Shown here: positions 33,769 through 40,948 of the stretch, one piece after another
Numbering within the stretch: the stretch's first letter is position 1
How the letters are laid out: each line of letters begins with the position of its first letter
From: Candidatus Saccharimonadota bacterium
Lineage (GTDB): Bacteria > Patescibacteriota > Saccharimonadia > Saccharimonadales > Saccharimonadaceae
DNA length: 45,123 nt
Reading direction: 5' to 3'
Assembly: GCA_017430725.1 (NCBI GenBank)
Contig: JAFRMK010000001.1
Location: 1 to 45,123, forward strand
Position numbers and translations under genes: made by a program
Notes under the pieces: generated by a model
Database searches by the model: none
Seen by the model: only the letters and a program-made list of their open reading frames with translations
What the model was told of the DNA's origin: nothing

Positions 33769-35559
33769 TTAGAGCGAAAATTGCGAGTTATAGAGCTCGG
33801 CATAAAAGCCGTTTTTGGCCATCAGTGTTTGGTGATTCCCCGACTCGACGATGTCGCCTTCGTTCATCACTAGAATTAAGTCGGCATTTTTGATAGTCGA
33901 TAAGCGATGCGCGATGATGAACGAGGTCCGGCCCTCCATCAGTTTATCCATCGCATCCTGCACCAACTCTTCGGTGCGCGTATCAACATTCGAAGTGGCC
34001 TCGTCCAGAATCAGGAAAGGCGCATCTTCGACCATGCCGCGCGCAATCGTAATCAGCTGTTTTTGCCCGGCCGATACTGCGTCGTCTGACAACTGCGTAT
34101 TCAGGCCATTCGGCAAGGTGCGAATAAAATGCGCCAAGCCGATTTGTTCGCAGATTTCCATGATGCGCTGGTCGGACACATTTGTGCGGTTATAGGCGAT
34201 GTTTTCACGTACGCTCCCCTCGAACATCCAAGTGTCCTGCAACACCATCGTGAATAATTCGTGTACGTTTTCACGCGTCAGTTCGCTTGTCGCAGTGCCA
34301 TCAATCAAAATTTCCCCAGCTTGTATTTCATAGAACTTCATTAACAGGTTCACCATAGTAGTCTTGCCGGCGCCAGTTGGCCCCACGATGGCGACTTTTT
34401 GGCCAGCTTTGATGTCGATATTAAAATCTTTGATGATAGTTTTTTCGGCATCATAGCCGAACCTGACGTGCCGAAAACTAATATCGCCTCTGACTTTTTC
34501 TTTCTGAAGTTTTCGGCTGACCTTGCGCTGGTCCGGCATTTCCGTTTCGTCGACAAACTCGAACACACGTTCGGCCGCCGCAATGGCCGACTGTAGGCTG
34601 GTAGTGATTTGCGCCAGTTCGGATAGCGGAGAAGTGAACAGCCTCACGTAAGCGATAAAGGCCACGATGACGCCAAAACTAATCAAATCGTGCGCGGTCA
34701 GCAAGGCACCTACCACGCAGACTGCGACATAACCGAAGTTGCCGATGAAAGCCATAATCGGATGCATGAGCCCTGATAAAAACTGGCTCCGTTGGTTGGC
34801 ACGATAAACGCGTCGATTCAGCCGGTCAAACTTTTTATCCATCTGGGCTTTACCGTTGTAGGCCTTCACTATATTTATCCCGGAATAGACCTCTTCAATA
34901 TGTGCGTTCAACTTGCCGAGCGCTACTTGACGCTCAACGAAGTATTTTTGAGATTTTTTCAGTATCGCAACCATCAGCCGAAAGCCAATCAGGGTTGAGG
35001 CCATTGCCGTCAGCGCTAACAGCCAATTTGTCACAAACATCATCAGCACTGTGCCAAGCAACAGAGTCATTGCTGAAACCGCTGAGGAGATTGTGTTATT
35101 GAGATTCATTGTCAGCGTATCGATATCGTTGGTGACGCGTGATAAAATGTCGCCACTTTGATGTTTATCGAAATAGCGCAATGGTAGACGGTTGATTTTT
35201 TCCGAAATGCTCCGACGCAGATTCTGGGCGAAGCGGTTGGAGACTCGTGCCATAATCAATCCCTCACTCAGCTCCAGCACGGCACTACCAAAATACAGTC
35301 CCAACAAGAGCAGAGCAATACGCCCAATCTGGTCAAGCGCCATGGCTTGTTCTGGTGCGATGCCGGCCGAAATCAGGTCCGTAATCTTTGCCAATTGGTT
35401 TGGCGCCACAATCGAAAGAATCGCTCCGCCGATTGCGCATAGTGAAGCCAAGATTATCCGCGGCAGATAGGGGCGCAATTCGCGAACGGTCCGCCGAAAT
35501 GCTGCGCCAAAATCCTTGGCTTGTTCAATTTTTCGTCCGCGTCCGCCACCGTTATGCAT
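33769..35559 (-). CDS. ABC exporter half-transporter, catalytic subunit
   Basis: A fused transmembrane domain and nucleotide-binding domain, 596 aa. Six helices span about residues 30-330. The NBD has Walker A GPTGAGKTT, the variant signature VSAGQKQ (not LSGGQ), Walker B FLILDEATSNVD with the catalytic Glu, and the switch His in IIAHRLSTI. Together with the neighbour it makes a heterodimeric exporter like TM287/288 or LmrCD: this chain supplies the working Walker B and the atypical signature. Starts inside the upstream gene (8-nt overlap). Substrate unknown; drugs, lipids or peptides are all possible. Confidence 0.93.
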   Translation of the reverse strand: MHNGGGRGRKIEQAKDFGAAFRRTVRELRPYLPRIILASLCAIGGAILSIVAPNQLAKITDLISAGIAPEQAMALDQIGRIALLLLGLYFGSAVLELSEGLIMARVSNRFAQNLRRSISEKINRLPLRYFDKHQSGDILSRVTNDIDTLTMNLNNTISSAVSAMTLLLGTVLMMFVTNWLLALTAMASTLIGFRLMVAILKKSQKYFVERQVALGKLNAHIEEVYSGINIVKAYNGKAQMDKKFDRLNRRVYRANQRSQFLSGLMHPIMAFIGNFGYVAVCVVGALLTAHDLISFGVIVAFIAYVRLFTSPLSELAQITTSLQSAIAAAERVFEFVDETEMPDQRKVSRKLQKEKVRGDISFRHVRFGYDAEKTIIKDFNIDIKAGQKVAIVGPTGAGKTTMVNLLMKFYEIQAGEILIDGTATSELTRENVHELFTMVLQDTWMFEGSVRENIAYNRTNVSDQRIMEICEQIGLAHFIRTLPNGLNTQLSDDAVSAGQKQLITIARGMVEDAPFLILDEATSNVDTRTEELVQDAMDKLMEGRTSFIIAHRLSTIKNADLILVMNEGDIVESGNHQTLMAKNGFYAELYNSQFSL

Positions 35560-37312
35560 GAAGCTCCTCCTCTGAAAGTTGCGAATAGGCGATGTCGCGA
35601 TAGGCTGGGCAGTTTTTTAGCAAATCCTGGTGCGTACCAGCGCCAACACAGCGACCTTTGTCAAGCACCAGAATTTTATCGGCGTGCATAATGGTGCCAA
35701 TGCGTTGCGCCACAATGAGGCTGGTAGCATTTTCGGTGTATTTCTTTAGCGCCTTACGCAACCTTGCATCGGTTTTATAATCGAGCGCCGAAAACGTGTC
35801 GTCAAAGATGTAGATTTCTGGCCGCCGCGCTACTGCCCGAGCGATAGACAGACGTTGCTTTTGGCCACCAGATATATTTGTGCCGTTTTGCGCCAAATGC
35901 GTCTGATAGCCTTTTGGCATTTTCTCGACAAAATGCTTGGCCTGCGCAACTCGAGCGGCCTGCCGGATGTCTTCGTCTGAGCTTTTTGCTTTGCCGTTGT
36001 CGCCGAAGCGGATGTTCATTTTGACGCTGCCATCAAAAATGACGGCGCGTTGCGGCACATAGCCCACTTTGTTGTTCAATGCGCTCAGTTGATAATCGCG
36101 CACGTTGACGCCATCGACGAGCACCTCGCCAGCGGTCGCATCATAGAATCGCGACACCAGATTGACCAGAGTGGATTTGCCGGAGCCTGTTAGCCCGACG
36201 AAGGCCACCGTTTCGCCCTTTTTCGCAACAAAGCTGATGTCTTGGAGCAGGTATTCTTCTGCACCAGGGTAGCGAAATGAAACTTTGCGGAACTCAACCG
36301 TCCCCTCTTGTGCGGGCTCGCCTTCAGCTCGCGTGCCGTCCGTGATATGGATTTTTTCGTTCATAACTTCATTGATACGCCCCGCCGAAACCTGCGCCCG
36401 CGGCATCACCATAAATACAATCGAAAGCGTCAAAAACGACATAATTACATGCATAGCGTATGTTGAAAACACCACCATGTCGCCAAAAATCACTAATTTG
36501 TCGCCCATCTCGGCCGCATTAATGATAAATGCCCCAACGAAGTAAATCGCCAGAGTCACCCCATACATCACCAAATACATTAAAGGCGACATCACCGAAA
36601 AAACGCTTTGGACGAAAATCTGTGTGCTGGTCAGCCGCTGGTTGGTGCGGGCAAACTTCTTCTCTTGGTATTGTTCGGCATTGAATGCATGTACTACGCG
36701 AATGCCGGTCAGGTTTTCGCGCGTCACGCCGTTCAGTTCGTCGGTCAACTTCTGGATTATTTTAAAGCGTGGAATTACCAGGCGCATAATAACGATGTTC
36801 GCCGCCACAATAATTACCACCGCTACCGCCGTAATGGAGCTCCATTGCCAGCTTTTGTTGGCGATTTTGATAATTGCCCAAGTTGCAGTCAGCGGAGCGC
36901 GCACCAGCATCCGCACGCCCATCGTCAGAAAACTTTCGACCTGCGTGATGTCGTTAGTGCTGCGTGTTATTAGGCTCCCGGTCGAAAAACTCTTTATGCT
37001 ACCCATGTCCAATCGCTCAATCTTGTCAAAAAGTTTTTTGCGGGTGTTCAGGGAAAAATCGGCCGACAACAGCGAAATAAAGTACCCCGAAGCCGTGTTT
37101 GCCAAGAGGGCACCTAATGCGCAAAGCAGCATAAAGCCGCCATTTCGCAATATTTCGGCCATTTCACCGCTGGCCGATTGAACTAATACCGTAATTTCGG
37201 ACATATAATCCGGCATCTTCAGCTCAAGTCCGACCTGCATTGTAATGAATGCAAAAATCAGCCCAATATAGCCATAATCGCGTTTTGTCAGATTGCGAAA
37301 CAGTTTAAACAT
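35552..37312 (-). CDS. ABC exporter half-transporter, degenerate-site subunit
   Basis: The 586-aa partner has six helices (about residues 15-310) and an NBD with Walker A GLTGSGKST, canonical signature ISGGQKQR, but Walker B IYIFDDTFSALD, with Asp in place of the catalytic Glu, and Gln (VAQRIGTI) in place of the switch His. This matches the degenerate half of heterodimeric exporters: one ATP site hydrolyses, the other mainly binds. It is the first gene of the pair, with TATAAT ending 8 nt before ATG 37312. Confidence 0.93.
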   Translation of the reverse strand: MFKLFRNLTKRDYGYIGLIFAFITMQVGLELKMPDYMSEITVLVQSASGEMAEILRNGGFMLLCALGALLANTASGYFISLLSADFSLNTRKKLFDKIERLDMGSIKSFSTGSLITRSTNDITQVESFLTMGVRMLVRAPLTATWAIIKIANKSWQWSSITAVAVVIIVAANIVIMRLVIPRFKIIQKLTDELNGVTRENLTGIRVVHAFNAEQYQEKKFARTNQRLTSTQIFVQSVFSVMSPLMYLVMYGVTLAIYFVGAFIINAAEMGDKLVIFGDMVVFSTYAMHVIMSFLTLSIVFMVMPRAQVSAGRINEVMNEKIHITDGTRAEGEPAQEGTVEFRKVSFRYPGAEEYLLQDISFVAKKGETVAFVGLTGSGKSTLVNLVSRFYDATAGEVLVDGVNVRDYQLSALNNKVGYVPQRAVIFDGSVKMNIRFGDNGKAKSSDEDIRQAARVAQAKHFVEKMPKGYQTHLAQNGTNISGGQKQRLSIARAVARRPEIYIFDDTFSALDYKTDARLRKALKKYTENATSLIVAQRIGTIMHADKILVLDKGRCVGAGTHQDLLKNCPAYRDIAYSQLSEEELHA

Positions 37313-37320
37313 GTCTTCTT

Positions 37321-37326
37321 ATTATA
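37321..37326 (-). promoter_or_regulatory. -10 box for the ABC exporter operon
   Basis: TATAAT on the minus strand, preceded directly by TG, ends 8 nt before ATG 37312. Confidence 0.65.
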
Positions 37327-37344
37327 CAGAAAAACCAAAGCAGG

Positions 37345-37369
37345 AAAAAGGCCCCGCTGTTGCAGGGCC
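37345..37369 (-). terminator. Terminator ending the minus-strand RNA of 37563-37684
   Basis: GGCCC/GGGCC with an inner GC/GC step around TGTT is followed on the minus strand by five T. It lies upstream of the ABC operon promoter. Confidence 0.65.
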
Positions 37370-37656
37370 CTGGAAGAATAGCGACTTAAACTTTTTCAAA
37401 AAACTTTTTCATTTCGTCCCATTTTTTACCTCTTCGTAGAGGTGTTGCCCACACAATTGCATACATCAGCAGGGGTCCCCCCCTTTTTTTCAAGAAATTT
37501 GGAGGTGATTCTGGTTGCCCGTTCTCCCGTCAGGCTTCCAGAGTGGTCTTTGCCAGTCGCTTTTAAAGTTCACCATGTTTGGCCTTCTTTTCCGCAGGCG
37601 AAAAGGGGTATACACCTGAATCCAAGAATTTAGCCATCTGCACATGGCATAAGACT
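37370..37656 (-). ncRNA. Putative structured minus-strand transcript between tRNA-Trp and the ABC operon
   Basis: A TTGACT-16-TAATAT promoter (37684-37657) and the terminator at 37345-37369 frame ~300 nt with few coding signs except the short ORFs below. A hairpin at 37510-37542 has a 5-bp stem, a symmetrical AA/AA internal loop and a second 5-bp stem that pairs fully only as minus-strand RNA (a G-U replaces what is C-A on the plus strand). A second, 37428-37443, is a 6-bp ACCTCT/AGAGGT stem with an ACGA loop and contains a Shine-Dalgarno for 8-codon ORFs. Also an A7G7 tract (plus strand C7T7, 37477-37490). Not recognised as tmRNA, RNase P or SRP RNA. Confidence 0.45.
37563..37637 (-). CDS. 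Possible 24-residue small protein
   Basis: An ATG at 37637 opens a 24-codon frame with product MAKFLDSGVYPFSPAEKKAK plus four more residues: no rare features, charged C-terminal half, aromatic centre. It follows the minus-strand promoter by 19 nt. A six-codon leaderless-spaced ORF (ATG at 37650, product MPCADG) ends overlapping its start, so coupling is possible. No Shine-Dalgarno is clear. Not recognised; could be a small protein, or the RNA may act without it. Confidence 0.35.
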   Translation of the reverse strand: MAKFLDSGVYPFSPAEKKAKHGEL

Positions 37657-37684
37657 ATATTAGCATAAACTCTGAAAAAGTCAA
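37657..37684 (-). promoter_or_regulatory. Promoter of the minus-strand RNA
   Basis: TTGACT (37684-37679), 16 bp, TAATAT (37662-37657) with a TGC extension before the -10. Confidence 0.65.
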
Positions 37685-37729
37685 GCAAAAAACGCCACAT
37701 TTTTACGCGGCGCCGTTTTTCTGCGTTTA

Positions 37730-37805
37730 TGGCAGGGGTGGCAAGACTCGAACTCGCGACACCTGGTTTTGGAGACCAGTGCTCTACCAACTGAGCTACA
37801 CCCCT
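37730..37805 (-). tRNA. tRNA-Trp (anticodon CCA), CCA encoded
   Basis: The minus strand gives a full cloverleaf: acceptor AGGGGTG/CACCCCT, D-stem GCTC/GAGC, anticodon stem CTGGT/ACCAG with loop CTCCAAA (anticodon CCA), T-loop TTCGAGT, discriminator G, encoded CCA. UGG is therefore read normally and no UCA-anticodon tRNA is indicated. TATAAT lies 13 nt upstream (37819-37824). Confidence 0.96.
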
Positions 37806-37818
37806 TTGGCTCCTTGCA

Positions 37819-37824
37819 ATTATA
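37819..37824 (-). promoter_or_regulatory. -10 box for tRNA-Trp
   Basis: TATAAT on the minus strand, 13 nt before the tRNA 5' end. Confidence 0.6.
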
Positions 37825-37838
37825 TCATAAGCCGAGCA

Positions 37839-37847
37839 TGCTAAAAT
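37839..37847 (+). promoter_or_regulatory. Extended -10 box for the DHH gene
   Basis: TGCTAAAAT ends 6 nt before ATG 37854. Confidence 0.7.
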
Positions 37848-37853
37848 ATAGTT

Positions 37854-38828
37854 ATGTACGAAGAGTTTACGCAGTTTATTCAAAAATATCGTCGGATTGG
37901 CGTCATCCAGGCCGAAAATCCAGACGGCGATTCGCTGGGTTCGGCTTTGGCCCTTGAGGCGGCGCTCCCTACGCACGAGCTTTCGCTGTATTGTCCTGTC
38001 GATATCCCAAAGTATATGCGTTATTTTGCCGGCTGGGATCGCGTAAGTAACGATTTTCCGTTCGATGCAGACGCCTACATTATCGTCGATACTGCTTCGG
38101 CCGTTCTGCTCTCAAAACTACTCGACGACGATGCCATCAAGCGACGCTTGCACGATGCGCCAGTTCTGGTGATTGATCACCACGAAACAGCTCCCGACCT
38201 GACCTTTTCATACCAGTCTATTATTGAGCCGCTATCTTCTTGCTGCGCCTTGTTGTGGAAAATTCTCAAAGCCGCAGACATCACGATTAACCAATCCTGC
38301 GCCGAAAACCTACTCTATGGCATCCTGTCCGACACGCTCGGCCTGACTTCGCCGTCCACTAGCGCAGAAGATTATCGCATTGCGGCCGATTTGCTTGATT
38401 GTGGCGCAGAAATTGCCAGCATGGAAGAGCGGCGGCGCGAGCTGGCCAAAAAATCCGTCCGGATTCTTGACTATAAGGCCGACCTGATAAAACGCGTCGA
38501 GTACCACCTTGACGGCAAACTGGCGACCGTGCATATTCCTTTTGAGGATATTCAGGAATATTCCGATGAATACAATCCAAATGTCTTGATTCTTGAAGAG
38601 TTGCGCTTAGTTACCGGCGTCGAAATCGCCGTTGCCATTAAGACCTATCCCGATGGCAAAATCACCGGCAAGATTCGCAGCACTCAGCCTGTCGCCGAAC
38701 AGCTTGCCGCCTATTTCGGCGGTGGCGGACATCCTTATGCGGCCGGTTTTCGCACCTATGACGACGATTATGATGGCGTAATTCGCGAACTGGTCTCGGT
38801 CTCCCATGATTTGCTTATGCTAAAATAA
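37854..38828 (+). CDS. DHH/DHHA1 phosphoesterase, NrnA-like
   Basis: The 324-aa protein has the DHH domain (about residues 1-190) with NPDGDSLGS at residues 22-30, a VDTA loop and VIDHHET (Asp108-His109-His110), and a C-terminal DHHA1 domain with GGGGHPYAAGF. NrnA-type enzymes degrade oligoribonucleotides, pAp or cyclic dinucleotides. The motif I His expected three residues before PD (H-x-x-PDGD) is Ala20 here, so metal binding may differ. The last codons overlap the promoter of the phosphoketolase gene. No Shine-Dalgarno. Confidence 0.88.
   Translation: MYEEFTQFIQKYRRIGVIQAENPDGDSLGSALALEAALPTHELSLYCPVDIPKYMRYFAGWDRVSNDFPFDADAYIIVDTASAVLLSKLLDDDAIKRRLHDAPVLVIDHHETAPDLTFSYQSIIEPLSSCCALLWKILKAADITINQSCAENLLYGILSDTLGLTSPSTSAEDYRIAADLLDCGAEIASMEERRRELAKKSVRILDYKADLIKRVEYHLDGKLATVHIPFEDIQEYSDEYNPNVLILEELRLVTGVEIAVAIKTYPDGKITGKIRSTQPVAEQLAAYFGGGGHPYAAGFRTYDDDYDGVIRELVSVSHDLLMLK
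38818..38826 (+). promoter_or_regulatory. Extended -10 box for phosphoketolase, inside the DHH 3' end
   Basis: TGCTAAAAT spans the last DHH codons and stop, and ends 6 nt before ATG 38833. Confidence 0.7.
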
Positions 38829-38832
38829 TAAT

Positions 38833-39762
38833 ATGGAGCAGTACGGTTCGGGCATCGCCGAGATAGAGCAGCGCATTCGTTTTTGCAACTATCTTTCGGT
38901 TGCACAGATCTTTCTGCAAGATAACTTCTTACTGGAACGACCATTGTCTTTTGCGGACATTAAACCTCGTCTGCTTGGCCACTGGGGCTCGTGCCCTGGC
39001 ATTAATATCGCTTACGCCAATCTCAAGTATCGTTTTCCCGGCATTCAGTTTATTCTTGGTCCCGGACACGGTTTTCCCGCCTTGCAGGCAAATTTATACT
39101 ATGACGGTGTTCTGCAAGAATACTATCCAGCGGCCACGCACGATGCTGCCGGCCTGGCCTATCTTTGCAAAAATTTTTCGTGGCCATACGGTTTTCCGTC
39201 GCACGCCAGTCCGGCTACGCCGGGCGTTATTTCCGAAGGAGGGGAGCTGGGCTATGCTCTTGCCACCGCCTATGGCGCTGTATTGGGTCGCCCGGAAAAA
39301 CACGTCGCCGTGTTAATTGGCGATGGTGAGCTGGAGACCGCCACTGCACTCGCCAGCCTTAACCTGCGCAAGCTGATTAGTTCTCCAGAACATGGCACGG
39401 TCCTCCCGATTATCCATCTCAACGGCTACAAAATATCCGCTCCGACCGTTTATGGCCGCAGCAGCGAGCGCGAGCTCTTACAGCTGTTTCGCGGTTTTGG
39501 CTATCATCCTATCAGTTTTGACGGCACTGACACGGCGCGCTTTCAGGCGGTGCTGGCCGATTTGCCGACTGACGCCTGTCTCATCATGCGTACGCCCAAA
39601 GGCTACACCGGGCCAGCGAGCGTTGATGGCGTCAAGGTGGTCGGCAACTACGCCTCGCACCAGGTGCCCTTACCGTTGGCAAACAGTGATGCCGACCAGT
39701 TGGCGATGCTGGAAGAATGGCTAAAATCATATCATTTTGAGGAGCTATTTCATGGAGCTTGA
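38833..39762 (+). CDS. Phosphoketolase, N-terminal half (separate gene)
   Basis: This 309-aa protein is the thiamine-diphosphate-binding N-terminal (XFP_N) part of xylulose-5-phosphate/fructose-6-phosphate phosphoketolase: LLGHWGSCPG with His50, LGPGHGFPALQAN with His79, HASPATPGVISEGGELGYAL, and the TPP-Mg motif GDGELETATA (163-172), where most family members read GDGEAETG. The normal enzyme is one ~790-aa chain; here it stops at the domain border and the C-terminal two thirds is a second gene. Its stop lies 11 nt past the start of that gene. Leaderless-type promoter. Confidence 0.93.
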   Translation: MEQYGSGIAEIEQRIRFCNYLSVAQIFLQDNFLLERPLSFADIKPRLLGHWGSCPGINIAYANLKYRFPGIQFILGPGHGFPALQANLYYDGVLQEYYPAATHDAAGLAYLCKNFSWPYGFPSHASPATPGVISEGGELGYALATAYGAVLGRPEKHVAVLIGDGELETATALASLNLRKLISSPEHGTVLPIIHLNGYKISAPTVYGRSSERELLQLFRGFGYHPISFDGTDTARFQAVLADLPTDACLIMRTPKGYTGPASVDGVKVVGNYASHQVPLPLANSDADQLAMLEEWLKSYHFEELFHGA

Positions 39763-40924
39763 TCACATCAGATACCCTGGCGCCGAAAAACATTCGTCTG
39801 CCGCTGTGTTGGGGGAAATTCTTAGCGAGCAACTCAAAAATTACCCAGATTTTTATTTCTTCTCGCCGGATGAGACCACGTCGAATCGACTGAGCGCCGT
39901 TTTTGAGAGCGCCGAGCGTGCTTGGGGGCTGCCGCGCGAAAGCTGGGATTTGCATCTGGCTCCCAATGGGCGCATCATTGAACTTCTCTCCGAGAATACA
40001 CTATTTGCGGTGCTGGCCGGACACGTTCTGAGCGGTGGGCGCGGCGCCATGACGTCGTACGAATCCTTCCTGCCCATCATCAGCTCGCAGCTCGACCAAT
40101 ATCTGAAATTCCTGACGCAAAGCAGCGACCTGACCTGGCGCACTGATGTGCATGCGCTTAATTTGCTGTCCACGTCGTGCTGGGAGCGCCAAGACCACAA
40201 TGGCTTCACGCACCAAAATCCCGCCCTGATTTCTAGCTTGCTGGCTAAGCCCTCCAATCGCGTAAACTGCTTATTCCCGATAGACGATGTAGCAATGCGT
40301 GCCACTGGTGACTTTATTTTTGAGCAGAGTAAGAATGTTGTAAATCTTACAACATTTAATAAGAACGCCCAGCCGCGCTGGATTGACATCAATCATGCGC
40401 GTTTTCAGTTCGACAACGGCGGCGCTTCGCTGTTTCAGTTCACCTCCGAAGAAGACCCGAATATCGTCATCGCCGGTATCGGCGATATCCCATCGACCGA
40501 GGCACTGCTCGCTATTCGCCTCGCCAAGGCTAAACAACCGCAGCTTCGGTTTCGCTACGTCGGCATCAACGCCCTGTCTTATGGCGCCATTGGCACCGTC
40601 GACCACAAACTCTCGCCGGCAACCTTTGATGAATACTTCACGACTGACCGTCCCATCATCGTCAATTTCCACGGCTATGCCGACACGGTCCGGGCGATTT
40701 TCGCAAATTACACATCGCTCGAACGGGTTAGCGTGCATGGATATGAAGATGCCGGTTCAACTACCACGCCACTCGATGAGCTTTGTCGCAACCACTGTTC
40801 GCGCTGGGATATTTGTGTCGACATCTTTGAGCAATTAGGGTACAAAAATCTGGCCGATTTTTATCGTGCGCAAATTTCCGCTAACACAGAATATGCCAAA
40901 CTGCACGGCGTCGACCAAGAATAG
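39752..40924 (+). CDS. Phosphoketolase, C-terminal half (separate gene)
   Basis: The 390-aa partner starts at ATG 39752, 7 nt after AGGAG; the in-frame TTG at 39737 is not needed. It holds the pyrimidine-binding domain with PDETTSNRL (Asp40, Glu41), the active-site loop RQDHNGFTHQNP with His149 and His154, and the XFP_C domain with FHGYADTV and GYEDAGSTTTPLDEL. Together the halves cover all the catalytic parts of the enzyme, about 700 residues, shorter than normal. They must assemble to cleave xylulose-5-P or fructose-6-P to acetyl-phosphate. No sign of frameshift: the 11-nt overlap has its own ribosome binding site. Confidence 0.92.
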   Translation: MELDHIRYPGAEKHSSAAVLGEILSEQLKNYPDFYFFSPDETTSNRLSAVFESAERAWGLPRESWDLHLAPNGRIIELLSENTLFAVLAGHVLSGGRGAMTSYESFLPIISSQLDQYLKFLTQSSDLTWRTDVHALNLLSTSCWERQDHNGFTHQNPALISSLLAKPSNRVNCLFPIDDVAMRATGDFIFEQSKNVVNLTTFNKNAQPRWIDINHARFQFDNGGASLFQFTSEEDPNIVIAGIGDIPSTEALLAIRLAKAKQPQLRFRYVGINALSYGAIGTVDHKLSPATFDEYFTTDRPIIVNFHGYADTVRAIFANYTSLERVSVHGYEDAGSTTTPLDELCRNHCSRWDICVDIFEQLGYKNLADFYRAQISANTEYAKLHGVDQE

Positions 40925-40933
40925 CGGTCTTTC

Positions 40934-40942
40934 TGATATAAT
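40934..40942 (+). promoter_or_regulatory. Extended -10 box for ackA
   Basis: TGATATAAT ends 6 nt before ATG 40949. Confidence 0.7.
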
Positions 40943-40948
40943 CGGAGC

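Noticed and set aside
37442-37633. 63-codon plus-strand frame with a GTG/TTG start
   Set aside because: It is antisense to the structured minus-strand RNA, and the GGAGGTG inside it is better explained as that RNA's CACCUCC.
37345-37684. tmRNA, RNase P RNA or SRP RNA
   Set aside because: No tRNA-like ends, no GGTCAGG-type SRP motif and no RNase P conserved segments are present.
37563-37976. 137-codon minus-strand frame
   Set aside because: It reads through tRNA-Trp and two promoters; only its last 24 codons, from the ATG at 37637, are plausible.
39737-39762. Frameshift explaining the two phosphoketolase genes
   Set aside because: The second gene has its own Shine-Dalgarno and ATG in an 11-nt overlap at a domain border, and both halves are intact. 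A sequencing error cannot be fully excluded without reads.
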